DNA of 24,649 nucleotides from Priapulus caudatus (GCF_000485595.1 NW_014577122.1:288975-313623); one strand, 5' to 3'; counted from the stretch's first letter, positions 1 to 9,978 are shown. Numbers and translations: made by a program. Notes: a model not told the origin generated them from the sequence alone.

Positions 1-70
1 TGTATGTGTGTGTATGTATGTGTGTGTATGTGCGTGCGCGTGCGTGCGCGTGTACGTATGTGTTTGTGGG
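1..70. repeat. (TG/TATG/CG)n microsatellite
   Basis: Alternating pyrimidine-purine tract of TG, TATG and CG steps at the window edge. Open frames across it are low-complexity Cys/Val and are not genes. Confidence 0.9.
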
Positions 71-1880
71 GGGTCTGCGTCTGGGGAGATTTTTGTTTCG
101 TGGGCGGGCAGCTTACCGACCGACAGAGTCGCCCGGCATGAAAGAGGTCAGCGTTTACATTCGTCTCTCGACCTTTTTGTTGACGATACTCCACCGCGTG
201 TGCTTGCCTCCCGAAGTGCGTGCAGGTCGATTTAGTTACTGCGAAATTAAGTGCTGTCACCTTTGGCTCCCTCGCATGTGCACGAGCAGCCGGTGTGACG
301 GCGGGAAAGTTATGAAAGATCGAGAATGCAAGTTGTTTGGTGCAGCTTTTGCTCTCTGCAGTCAACGAGGGGGAATAGGATGTGGAGCGGTGGGGGTACC
401 ACAGAAAACGTGTGAGATAGTGGTGGGATTATAGGATGGGATGTGCTTTGGTTCTGCTGTGTAGCAGCGTATCATTTGTCCCTTGTTGGGTAACACAGCA
501 GTCGACGTGGCGACGGAAATGGTGGAGAGGGAGTGAGCGGGTGGTAGTTTGATCGATGCTATTTCGCAGTGGTTTCAATTTTTTTCCAATTTCCTGCGAG
601 ACTGGCGACGTTAGTGCTGCTTTGAAGAAGGCATCCCGCATCGTAACTGTTTGTGAAATCGCAGCGTGCAGCGTCCGTCACTCGAACATGTACATCGATT
701 TGCCTCCCTGTGTAGCGTTTCGAAGCGAGTCGCAATATTACACATGAGTGCAATATGCTGCTATTCCGGATGCTTCGTAACTCTCGGATTTTGAAACAAC
801 ATGTTTTGTTTCATCAAGCGGTCCCTGTTTGTAGCGGAAAGTCAGGGTTTCTCTTATTCTCCCCCCTGGAGCGGTTGCTTTTTATTATTATATTCCTGCC
901 ATTGATTTTTCATCGTTCACACGTTCATAATCCTCCATAGTCGCTTGATGTGTGTATTCCCGTACACTCGTCACTCTTTCGCAGTACTGCATGTGTCGCT
1001 TGTAGTAGCGGCTGGAATCAGCTCTTGTCCTTGCTTGCTGGACGGTGGCCAGACAGCTGATGGCGATGATAAGGATTATTAACGCTCTCTTAGTGGTGCA
1101 TATGTGCTAAAATGTCCATCGACTGGTCACTGTTGTTGTGAGTATATGGGGGTCACCTACCTCTGACGGAGTGTCGAAGAACAGAGTCGACAGTGGCTCA
1201 GTCGTGTGGTCGTGGTCAGTGACAGAAGTCAGTGAGGTATGCTATTAAGTGCTGAAGAATAAATTTACCTGTGACGTTTGACTGTGCTGGAAGACCGCGC
1301 TCTTCGCCACACCGTACGGCAGGAAATGGAATACCCACAAGGTAAATAACTACGTACTTCCCTAGCCATTCCAAACTAACAATGCGAATTTAAATGGCAG
1401 TTTCCTAAATGAATATCAGAATTCGGGTTTACTCGAGATTCTAAAACGCAGCAGAGCGTCAATTTGTTGTAGGATCTACTGCCCATAGCATCGCATAGGG
1501 CCGTGGTTTGGTATAAGTATCACAATGTGTTTACGCAGAAGGCACTATAGCAAAGCCATGCTGCGCTGGAATAAACATTCACTGCTGCGGTAACACGCTA
1601 TACATTGAGCAGACGCCTGACTTACCAGCGCCATGGTCGCAGATGTAGTTTCACGCTCAGCCTTTTTTTGCTGTTCTGTGTGCAGAAATCAAGCCGTGGT
1701 TGATGTTCTGGCTCAGAAGCGATACTCTATCGTAGAGAAGAGGGGGTGTCGTGTTATGTTTAGTTTTTTTTCGTGTTTTGTTTAAGAACACGTGGCAGAA
1801 CACCGGGCAGGTTTTGACGGCGATAGGCGTTAACATGGTGATGAAATTGCCCACGCGTTTTGGTGGTAGTAGTGGGCAGG
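71..1880. other. Unannotated stretch, no supported gene
   Basis: Only short open frames without splice context, signal peptide or recognisable protein. Weak plus-strand splice-like signals occur: a GTGAGT donor at 1138 after a short ATG frame, and a 19-nt segment at 1321-1339 between GGCAG and GTAAAT. They are phase-compatible with the exon at 4076-4130 but too weak to call alone. Confidence 0.5.
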
Positions 1881-2216
1881 GCCACACACGCGCAGGCACA
1901 GACATACACCCCACACACACATATTACACACGCACGTACCCCCCCCCACACACACACACACACACACGCGCGCGCGCAGGCACGCACGGACGACCAAGCC
2001 AGGGAGTGTGACAGGGTGAGAGAAATAGGACGGGGAGAGGGAGAAAAGAAGACAGAGAATGAGAGGGGGAGAAGGCGAGGAAGCGAGATGGGGAAAAAAC
2101 AGAGAAAAGGAGAGCGAGACGGGAGAGACGGAGAGAGAATAGGGAAAGACGCAGAGATAAGAGGAGAGACGAAGAGAGAGAGAGATGGAGAGGTGGAGAG
2201 AGAGAGAGAAAGAGAG

Positions 2217-2261
<45 letters not shown>

Positions 2262-2285
2262 GAGGGAGAGAGAGAGGGAGGGGGT
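1881..2285. repeat. Compound CA/CG then GA-rich microsatellite
   Basis: About 105 bp of CA/CG repeats with a short poly-C run at 1940 passes into about 270 bp of almost pure purine (GA, GGA, GAAA). The first half alternates purine-pyrimidine, the second is a homopurine strand. The Arg/Glu and Ser/Leu frames across it are by-products of the repeat. Confidence 0.92.
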
Positions 2286-3362
2286 AGAGGCAAATCTTGG
2301 TTGCTAAGTGCTACGGAGATAAACAAGGGACTTCGCAAGTCGATCTTTGGTAAATCGAGTCGCTCCGCTTGTTCCCGGTATATTGCTAATCATTATCGTG
2401 AAATTCAACAAAGTCAATGTATGCACGTACACATGCATATGGTTTTTTATTCGTAATTTAGAAGATTTTCTCTCAATTATAAAGGAAGCAATCAGTAATT
2501 GCGTCGGTGATTTTCGTAATTTTTATTCGTGATTGCACGATGTTATATCATCCGCAAAATTAGAAGTTTCGAGATTTCAAAAATGTGTAATAATTAGATT
2601 TCGAGCCAGTTGGGCGAAAAGAATCGCGTATGTGCCTGCTGCCCTCTATCTTTACCTCTTGTTTCTCTATATATCTATTCTTGCCGTCACGTTCTTTCAT
2701 CCTTTACAACCTGGTTTGATGTGATGAAAAAAAAGATCACGAGAAGAGAGGTGTTACCTATGAGTGGTCACTTGTGGAGCAACGTACGACTACTGGCGCA
2801 TGATCGTGATGAGCTCTGGAGGCTGGGAGTGGGGAGCGCAATGACTGCTATGGTCGGAAAGCGTTCACACGGTAGTAGTTCTTTCATCATCATAGCGATC
2901 ACTCGTTCTAATTAACGCATGCTCTTCCCTGCCATCGTGAGCAAATTTAAACACCCTAAAAAATTTCGCGGGGAGAACGCATTTGTCAAACGCCAAGAAC
3001 GCGCGCCGATGTCACCGCAGTAACGCTATAGAATCCACGCGCGCGAAGGAAGAGGCCGTACCGATGCATCCCGCCTCGCCTTCACGTCGGATTAAGTTAA
3101 CTAGGATTAGTTAACTAGCAAGAAATCAGTCGGAATGACGGAAAGCACAGCCGTGCGGATCAAGTCAGCGGAAATTGTTTCTCTCGGCGCTTAGGTATGC
3201 AGTGAGAGAGAGGAAGCACTCGAACAGAAAAAGCTCATTAGAGGGAATATGTATTCACCTCTCGAGTAGCTCTTAGCGTGGAGCTTCAGCTATGCACTTT
3301 CCGCATGGCAGCTTTAAGAGGCATATGCTCGAACATAAATGTTAGCACGTGTAAACTGCACG
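2286..3362. other. Unannotated stretch, no supported gene
   Basis: AT-rich up to 2750, then mixed. No exon with good splice sites, no tRNA or rRNA seen. A small perfect inverted repeat (GTTAACTA, 4-nt loop, TAGTTAAC) lies at 3096-3115. Confidence 0.5.
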
Positions 3363-3602
3363 CTGACGACGACGGCGATGACGCCGACGACAACGACGAC
3401 GATGACGACGACAACGTCAACGACGACGACGACAACGACGATGACGACGACGTTCGCAGTGACGACGACGAAGATGACGACGAGGACGACGACGACGACG
3501 ACGACGACGACGACAACGACAACGACAACGACGTCAACGATAACGACGACGACGACGACGACAACGACGACGACGACGAGGACGACGACGTCAACGACGT
3601 TA
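3363..3602. repeat. (GAC)n trinucleotide microsatellite, with poly-Asp frame on plus strand
   Basis: About 240 bp of GAC triplets with interspersed GAT, AAC, GTC, GAA and GAG. The plus-strand frame reads almost only Asp, with Asn and a few Val/Glu, inside an open frame at 3278-3616 that closes at TAG. Other frames read poly-Thr or, on the minus strand, poly-Ser. With no upstream exon, signal peptide or splice site to tie it to a gene, it is best called a microsatellite; a coding role as an Asp-rich segment is not excluded. Confidence 0.85.
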
Positions 3603-4075
3603 GTATTGGCGAATAGTAATTCCCTAAATTACACGAAGCATTTCTCGTTTACCTCCGCTTTCCCGATTCCTTGCTTGATTAGGAGACGCAGATAGGTGTC
3701 ATGGGCAAGCAGATCAAAAGGCGAGGATTTTTTTAATATCTTAAATTACTCGATAGGTGTTGTTTTCCGTAATTTACCGACGTCCAACTAACCTCTGCAT
3801 CGTGCGCGTTCTCTTCTCTCGGCTGTCACTCCCCGAGATCAGGAACGATGTTTTATGTTTACATAATATGCACAATTTACATTCGCCTATCAGCTGGTAT
3901 CTGCGTCGTGTGAGTGCAAGCATGCAGGCAGTCCACGAGGAAACCACGCAGTTGTGTATATATTTCATATTATGTCGTCCGCATGTCTTGATTGGCGTCT
4001 TGATTTACTAGCTGCGCGCGACTTCACTGATGCTGAAACCCCCGTCATGTATTATCTCTCTTTCTCTTTGCGCAG
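3603..4075. other. Unannotated stretch ending in a 3' splice site
   Basis: No coding region recognised. The last 30 bases are a pyrimidine tract (TATTATCTCTCTTTCTCTTT) followed by GCGCAG, the acceptor of the next feature, so this is probably intron of an unknown plus-strand gene. Confidence 0.5.
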
Positions 4076-4130
4076 GTATTGATTGTTGACTGGAGGTCCG
4101 CTGCAGACGAAGCGCATTTACGAAACAAAC
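4076..4130 (+). CDS. Internal exon of an unrecognised plus-strand gene
   Basis: A 55-nt segment bounded by a strong acceptor (long pyrimidine tract, then GCGCAG, ending at 4075) and a consensus donor GTAAGTAAG at 4131. Two frames are closed; the third is open throughout and reads VLIVDWRSAADEAHLRNK, entering in phase 0 and leaving one base over. It may be coding or 5' UTR. The rest of the gene is not identified: possible upstream pieces at 1112-1137 and 1321-1339 fit in phase but have weak signals, and no convincing downstream exon was found. The minus-strand gene at 5033-6137 may sit inside this gene's next intron. The peptide matches nothing I recognise. Confidence 0.5.
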
Positions 4131-5032
4131 GTAAGTAAGCCGTAACTAAATCCCGAGAAATTGTGAGGTTTTTTTTCGTGAAGAATCCGCGAAATCAGCA
4201 ACGCGCGAATGAAGAAAGAGGCGAGTGTGCTCACAGTTGGCTTTGAAGTTATACAGTTGCGCTGGTTGCTAAGAAACGAAATTGTGGGAATGTTCGTATT
4301 TGTAATTTAAACCCACTGGCATCGGCCAGCTGTGCCAAACTGAGTAGTGACGCCATCCATCGATGAATATATTGTGAAATAACACACTTATTCTCTTCGT
4401 CAACGGTTATATTTGCAAATATATCTCACCACACGATATGCAAGATTTACGGCACAGCAATAACATTACCACGCAATGCAGACATACTCCATTTCGTTCA
4501 TAAATCGGTACGTTCTAAACGTTCTAAATCTCTACGCTATGACTAGATAATGCGCAACTAATCACCAGAATAAAGAGGCCAGTATATGTAGGTGTGTGTA
4601 TCCCTACCAGTATCTTCTCCACTGCGAAATTGTTCATCACTGCGAATACAGACAATATGCGCGCACGTGCACGTTGGTGTACGTACATAGCGATGGCTAT
4701 ATATCAAGAGTCCATAACAGAGACTCTATTATGGACTCTTGCTATACATGCTAGAAGCGTCTGTATTTACTACTAGCGTTTGTCCTATATATCAACGACT
4801 ATATGAGGTGCGAAAGTTGATCTAATACCGCTCCGCGGAGAATCATTTATAGAAGCTGGGCGAGGCTACCAGTACTACGTGACAGTAGCCAGCCATTAAA
4901 CACACAGTAAGGTGATTACGTGCATATACGGTGTGCGTGAGCGTACACCTGCCGTGCGAGCGACTTAATCTTCTAGTCGCCTGTAAAATCCTCCTCTTTT
5001 CGCCATCTTCAATCTGATTGATCGATAATTAC
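4131..5032. other. Intergenic or intronic stretch with one perfect hairpin
   Basis: No gene recognised. Holds the 13-bp inverted repeat at 4705-4741. No AATAAA on the minus strand was seen in the ~200 bases after the stop codon of the neighbouring gene (5033). Confidence 0.5.
4705..4741. repeat. Perfect 13-bp inverted repeat, hairpin
   Basis: CAAGAGTCCATAA, an 11-nt loop, then TTATGGACTCTTG. Flanks (GGCTATATAT and CTATACATGC) can extend the stem imperfectly. It resembles a small hairpin RNA or a short foldback element; no expression evidence. Confidence 0.8.
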
Positions 5033-6137
5033 TTACGCGTAGCGCACGTGATTCGGACGGGTTGAGGGGCCGTAATAGGAGTTGCGTCTCCTCTGCTGGC
5101 GTCCATGATAGCCTGATGGTCTGATGATATACACGCTGGGGATAGTACCTCCTTGACCATGGTAAGGTTTGATGTGACTACCTGCATTGGTGGGTCTGTG
5201 GGAACTGCCTCCATAGAAAGGTCTGGTGTGACTGCCTCCATATGATGGTCTGTGGAAACTGCCTCCATATGATGGTCTGTGGGAACTGCCTCCATATGAT
5301 GGTCTGGTGGAACTCCCTCCATATGATGGCCTGTGGGAACTCCCTCCATAGCTGGGCCTGTAGTTGCTTCCTCCGATGTTTCCTCCATAATTTGGTCTCG
5401 TGTGGACAGAGTTGCCGAGCAATCCATAGAGATTACTCCCCTGCTGTCCCGTGTTATAGCTGCTGCTGCCGCTGTACGGTACATTGTAACCAGGCCGGTG
5501 TCCTCCCCCGCCGTACTGGCTGGCCGTCTGACTGGCGGAGGTCTGGTACCCACCGAGGGAAGCATGGGAGGCGGTGCCACCGAAGCCGGAGCTTTGCTGG
5601 TTGGCGCTGTACACGCTGCTAGGTCTGGTGTAGTCACGCCGTGAGTTCTGCCAGAAGGTTGCGCTTGCTGAGACCTGCGGCGATAACGCGTGTTAACCCC
5701 ACAGAACTAGAATAGAATTCGATGTATCTAACTATCTAAGTATCTAATTTCTATTCTAGTTCTATGGTTAACCTCGGCGTTAGATGCGGATCTAGTGTAA
5801 GCGTGCGTGCGGGACTAACGCGTCCGCGAATATTGACACGCGCGAACATTTCACTCGCGAATAATACAGCCGCGAATATTGCTGACGTGGGAATTGCAAA
5901 GGCGAATATTGCAAACGTGGATATTCACGGGAGTGAATATTTCAGCGTGGAATTTTGCATCTGTAAATATTGTAGCCGTGGGGATAAGAGCTGAGAATAT
6001 TGTAGTATAAGATATTCCAGTCGCGAATATTTGTAGTATTGGTTGTTCCAGTGAGGAATATTCCAGCTATTTTCACGGAGGAATAGGAAACTTACCATGA
6101 GCACACAGAAGAGCAGCGTAGTCGTTAATGTCGCCAT
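5033..6137 (-). CDS. Secreted cationic Gly/Tyr/Ser-rich repeat protein (two exons)
   Basis: Exon 1 is 6096-6137 and exon 2 is 5033-5674, joined in phase 0 across a 421-nt intron with a GTAAGT donor and a CGCAG acceptor. The spliced product is 227 residues. Residues 1-19 (MATLTTTLLFCVLMVSASA) form a signal peptide with an Ala-Ser-Ala cleavage site split by the intron. The mature chain has no Cys and almost no acidic residues. Residues ~106-176 hold about eight copies of a 9-residue repeat of the form RPSYGGSSH, encoded by a 27-bp DNA repeat; the C-terminus is Arg-rich (RQQRRR). Composition fits a structural secreted protein (cuticle, adhesive, shell matrix) or a Gly-rich antimicrobial peptide; I do not recognise the family. 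The ATG is the first in the exon, about 155 nt below a TATA box. The TAA stop lies inside a GTAAGT donor-like site. Confidence 0.85.
5703..5763. repeat. 15-bp inverted repeat inside the intron
   Basis: AGAACTAGAATAGAA at 5703-5717 pairs perfectly with TTCTATTCTAGTTCT at 5749-5763. The 31-nt loop holds three ATCTAA-like repeats. It lies about 30 nt upstream of the intron's 3' splice site in transcript order, so it could fold near the branch region. Confidence 0.8.
5815..6065. repeat. Degenerate ~17-20-bp tandem repeat with GAATATT core
   Basis: About a dozen irregularly spaced copies of a GAATATTG/GAATATTC-type core preceded by CG or GCG (for example CGCGAATATTG, GTGAATATTTC, GAGGAATATTCC). 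They fill most of the 421-nt intron of the Gly/Tyr-rich gene. Probably a decayed minisatellite. Confidence 0.65.
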
Positions 6138-6292
6138 CTTGGTTTTTCGAAACCAAAAGTACTTGCAGTAGGTCACCACCTGATAACTATAATGATAAAG
6201 CTGATATTAACGTACAATAATTTATTAAATAAAACAAACAAAATCAATAAATACGATCGGGGCTAAGTATGCGCAAAGTATGCAGCCATAGA

Positions 6293-6303
6293 CTTTTATA
6301 TAG
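6293..6303 (-). promoter_or_regulatory. TATA box of the Gly/Tyr-rich protein gene
   Basis: On the minus strand CTATATAAAAGTC, about 155 bases upstream of the ATG at 6137. Expected transcription start is near 6265-6275, giving a 5' UTR of ~130 nt. No other promoter element is clear. Confidence 0.6.
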
Positions 6304-6863
6304 TATTAGCATTCGATTTAATCACAGGCTTTATACCTTTAACGAATCAGTCGAATATAATCTATAATAATAATCTATATAAATATATAAGCTACAACTT
6401 ATATTAGCTACTGAGTGCAATCTTACCTACCGGAGTCACGCAGAACTATAAACCGTCTAAGACTTGTCGATGTGAAAGCAGCGATTTTCGGCTCAACTTG
6501 CTACTCTTATAGCGAGTCAGGCGGACTAGGAGTCACGGTTGTCTGCACACGGCTGCTTGCGCGACCTTCACATTCTTGACACGATCCTTTCATAAGTCTT
6601 TCCATAAGTCTAAAACCGGCATAATTTGTCCAGGCGTCGCTCCGTATTTGCGCAGTTTGTAATCATAGGTCACGCATTGAGATGCGCTTTGTTTTTTTAA
6701 CGTGAACCTATTTTCGTATTGATGTCGGAGGGATCGCAAACACATTACGCAAGGGCGTTCGTGGATGCGTGTTCGCAGCAGATCCGCTTGCATTGCTTGC
6801 GTTGCTTATCTATAGGCTCAGCGTTTATTTGCACAGTAGATTATAATTAGAAATATTTCCAAT
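6304..6863. other. Upstream region of the Gly/Tyr-rich gene
   Basis: AT-rich 6300-6420, then mixed. A 67-codon minus-strand open frame at 6590-6793 shows no recognisable domain and no splice context; not called. Confidence 0.45.
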
Positions 6864-7364
6864 TTAAAGCCGCACTATGCGCATCCAAACGCTAATTTCT
6901 CCAGTACTAGACTAGCAAATACTTCTTGTCATGCATAATCACACTACCTTATGGCAAAATAAACTCTAGTTCCTCCCATTTCACTGCGCGTTTGCTTAAA
7001 ACCCACAAGAAAGAGGTGCGAAATCTGGTAATCTGGGGCCAACGCTAAATTGTTTGCCAAACAATTTCGCCAAGAATCGGTTAGGTGACGTCACATGTTT
7101 TTATCTTTGCTACACCCGTACCGCTGTACCGCATCACCGCTGCACGCGGTTGCTTGGGAGAGCAACGCGAAACTGTCAACAACATCGGAGAATTTGAACA
7201 ACATTGGAGGTATTTTCAAATGCCTTTTATAAGACAACGCGCAGGGAAATGGGAGGAACTAGAGTTTATTTTGTCATAAGGTAGTATGATTCTGCATGAC
7301 ACGAAGTATTTGCTAGTCTAGTACTGGAGAAATGAGCGTGTAGATGCGCATAGTGCGGCTTTAA
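6864..7364. mobile_element. Foldback MITE with 134-bp terminal inverted repeats and TTAA ends
   Basis: Left arm 6864-6997 and right arm 7231-7364 are near-perfect inverted copies (ends TTAAAGCCGCACTATGCGCAT and its complement), differing at a handful of positions. Each arm is bounded by TTAA, so the insertion can be read as TTAA-AGCC...GGCT-TTAA, as expected of piggyBac-type targets. Because TTAA is palindromic, TA or TTA duplications are equally possible. The 233-bp centre holds no transposase but two further hairpins: AAATTGTTT-GCC-AAACAATTT at 7047-7067 and GGTTGCT...AGCAAC near 7150. Non-autonomous. Confidence 0.85.
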
Positions 7365-8022
7365 TGCTAGACGTAGGTGTGGCACGGCGTTCACAAATCT
7401 GGAGTGTCTACAAGAGATACTCGTGAGTCACGTGATTTGGCAGCGTCTGTGGATCCGCATCCCGGCCTTCACCCCGACATTCCAACACAAAGAGTAGGTA
7501 GTTATCCCAGCACGTCGCATCACCTACCCATCACGCTGACAGGAAAAATATTATCCAGCTGCTAGAGTCGTGATGCGGGGATTACTATACGCGTCCAGGC
7601 AACAGGAATCTAGAGTCTAAGTACAAAGAAAACGCCCACTCAACGTTGCTGCTACTATATATGTGACCTTAAGCTAGGAATCGTGGCGTTGGTAATTGCT
7701 GTTGTCGTAGTCCAGGTGTCTCGAGAAATAACGCTTCAATAACGCTTCACTCGGAATAGCTACTTTTTACCATACAAATGATGACTATTATAAACACGAT
7801 TTGCGAGCTAATCTCAGTTTCGCCAAACCTCGTCGGAAATCGGCCAATAAAAACGATGCAACAAAGACCAGAAGCATATGTGTTTTATTACCCTTACTTG
7901 TAAGTAATGCAAGCGCCTACGACAGACCCCAAGATTGCACAATCATGTTGGCATTGGAAGTGCGATGCAGTCCTATCTTTTCACTAACGTAAACCGCATA
8001 TTTTCTTCTGGGTTGTTAATTA
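7365..8022. other. Stretch without a supported gene; 3' UTR of the neighbour at its right end
   Basis: Short frames only. On the minus strand AATAAA occurs at 7884-7889, about 135 nt after the stop codon at 8023, a plausible poly(A) signal for the exon at 8023-8276. Confidence 0.5.
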
Positions 8023-8276
8023 CTAGTATACTAGGGCGTCGTGAGGAAAACCTGCCGTGTTGGTTGTATATTCCTGCTGTTTCGCCTCCCGCAATGAATC
8101 ATACAGAACTGGAACCAACTCGATCGCCATTATTTTGGTTGTAGGTATATATATCCCCAGCTGCCCCGTGCCTCCCGAAATAATCTCTCCAGAATCTACT
8201 CCAGGTCTGTATAAGCCGTCTGTGACTCCGGTATATTGTTCAGGATTCGGTCGATAATATATTGGTTTGTGTTCAT
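8023..8276 (-). CDS. Probable terminal coding exon, secreted-type Tyr/Pro/Gly protein
   Basis: An open frame without its own ATG, closed upstream by TAA at 8278-8280 and ended by TAG at 8023-8025. An AG immediately before 8276 could serve as acceptor (AAG|AT GAA CAC), with a modest pyrimidine stretch (CTGCTTCTAG) just upstream. The first half reads IYYRPNPEQYTGVTDGLYRP and continues GVDSGEIISGGTGQLGIYIP, composition typical of extracellular structural proteins; the second half is mixed (AIELVPVLYDSLREAKQQEY) and ends HDALVY. AATAAA follows at 7884-7889. No upstream exon was found; the 1.26-kb element at 8541-9797 lies on that side. I do not recognise the family. Confidence 0.5.
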
Positions 8277-8280
8277 CTTA

Positions 8281-8540
8281 TATCTAGAAGCAGATTTGCC
8301 TTGCTATTGTGCCCACACTATTTTGGATATTTATACATAACGACGATGCGTAGCATTTCGTGTAAGCTCTGTTATTCTTCCGTGGTGTTTGCACCATATG
8401 ACATGCGATTGACTTTTGAAATGAGGCAGTGTAGTTTTTCCGATTAAAGTTGGTTCTTGCCTACTTAATATTTTTTATCAGCTGATCTGAATTTTTATTT
8501 CTGGCGTGTAGATGCGGTGATACTCGCACTGGTTTTTATC
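8281..8540. other. Spacer between an exon and a transposable element
   Basis: Minus strand contains a TATAAATA sequence near 8325-8335 but no supported exon. The 9-bp GTTTTTATC at 8532-8540 is the left target-site copy of the neighbouring element. Confidence 0.5.
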
Positions 8541-9797
8541 AAGAGCGTATAAAGAAGGAGAGCGTACAACGGTAAAATTGCTGAAACCATGTTGCAGTAT
8601 TAGTCGACATTAATAAACTTTTTCCTTTTATTTGACGATTCTTCTGGCAGTATTATTGATCAGCCGTCCCTACCTTGTTCATGATGAAACAAACCGTATG
8701 TTCCCTACGATGCCTATACGCCTGAGATAATGAGGGGGTGAAAATTCTGGTATTTTTCGCTGAACACGCGGCTAGAGCATTAGTCAGTATCTGGCATCAC
8801 TTCTCCTCGAAGTGTTTATAAACTTCGCGTAAACCTTGCGTGTTTTCCGTCAATGAATTGACACAATGGAATGAAGTGACGTCTGTTATTGATTGCCATA
8901 GTTGTGACCTCCCCACTGTGCCACCTCACGCCCAGCTCCTCACGGCTGGCATGTATAGTAAACTCTGAGGCGATGTTCACAGGAGACGGCGAGGCTCGAT
9001 GCGAACGTCGCGATGAAGAACGCAGCGCTCCTGAACGATGACACACGAGCGCTTTCGGCGTGTGTCGCTGTCCGCTCGCGAGCTTGAATTCAAAGTGCGG
9101 GCCCCCATGGAGGTTACTCAGCAGATTTCTAATCGCGAGCTATTAACAAGATACTGGTTAACGAATTAGCAGAGTCGAAATTTGATTCAAAATGAATTAG
9201 AAGTAAATGATGAATGAAAGCGTGCAAATAAAGTATGAAATCGGATTGCAGAAATTGACGTCAGAAATGTTAGATTCGCATCGCCAGCATTTTTCGTCGC
9301 ACAATTCTGAAAAACAGCACCCCCGCCTCGCTGGCCGAACAGCCTTTGAAAACTTGCGGCCGCAAGTTCGCTCGCGCATCGCTCGCGCAGTGTCGTTCAG
9401 AAGGCGAACGCATAGCGAAAGCCGCTAGCGAGCGTTCGCTCTCCTGAACACGCCTCTGGTAGTATTACGTGACGTCAGCCGCACTATGGCGCTACACAGC
9501 GTGCTGACGAAGCAACACACAGTGGAAACACTTCGAGAGAGTGATGCAGTACTGACTAATGTCTAAGGTCGTGTTTCAGCCGAAAATACCAGATTTTCGC
9601 TCCGCCTCATTATCTCAGCGTCATGGCATCGTAGGGAACATGCGGTTTGTTTTATATGAACAAGGTATGGACAGCTGATCAATAATACTGCAAAGAATCG
9701 TCAAAATAAAACGGAAAAAAGTTTTATTAATTCGACTAATACTGCAACATGGTTTCAGCATTTTACCGTTGTACGCTCTCCTTCTTTATACGCTCTT
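8541..9797. mobile_element. Non-autonomous DNA transposon with ~275-bp inverted ends and 9-bp target duplication
   Basis: Left arm 8541-8817 and right arm 9526-9797 are inverted copies at high identity with small indels; the outer ends read AAGAGCGTATAAAG and its complement. Both ends are flanked by the direct repeat GTTTTTATC (8532-8540 and 9798-9806), a 9-bp target-site duplication. Long inverted ends with a 9-bp duplication are characteristic of Mutator-like elements. If the first TIR base is counted as C, the duplication shrinks to 7 bp, so the family is not proven. The 708-bp centre has no transposase; it is GC-rich at 8990-9090 and 9340-9450, and these two GC-rich patches are themselves loosely inverted. 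Confidence 0.88.
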
Positions 9798-9806
9798 GTT
9801 TTTATC

Positions 9807-9978
9807 CACCCGTCTCACTATCAGTCCGCGAGTAATGTTATGTGGGCATAAATAGTTAACTGGTGCTGTTTGTTATGTAGCGTGTATGTCGAAAAATCGT
9901 AAAATCAAAGCGTAAAATCGTGTTGCAACTACAGGTTACAAGTAAAAAGTAAAGTTAAACGCCAGAAAGATACAAATT
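9807..9978. other. Spacer / possible 3' UTR
   Basis: AT-rich, downstream of the minus-strand stop at 9979. No AATAAA seen on the minus strand. Confidence 0.4.

Noticed and set aside
1760-2456. ~195-codon frames over the CA/GA microsatellite on both strands
   Set aside because: Content is set by dinucleotide repeats (Arg/Glu, Ser/Leu, Thr/His); no unique coding sequence.
6590-6793. 67-codon minus-strand frame starting MQADLLRTRIHERPC
   Set aside because: No domain, signal peptide, splice context or neighbour supporting it; could be a retroelement remnant but I cannot show it.
9197-9428. Open frames on both strands in the centre of the 1.26-kb transposon
   Set aside because: No transposase motif; overlapping frames in GC-rich inverted sequence look fortuitous.
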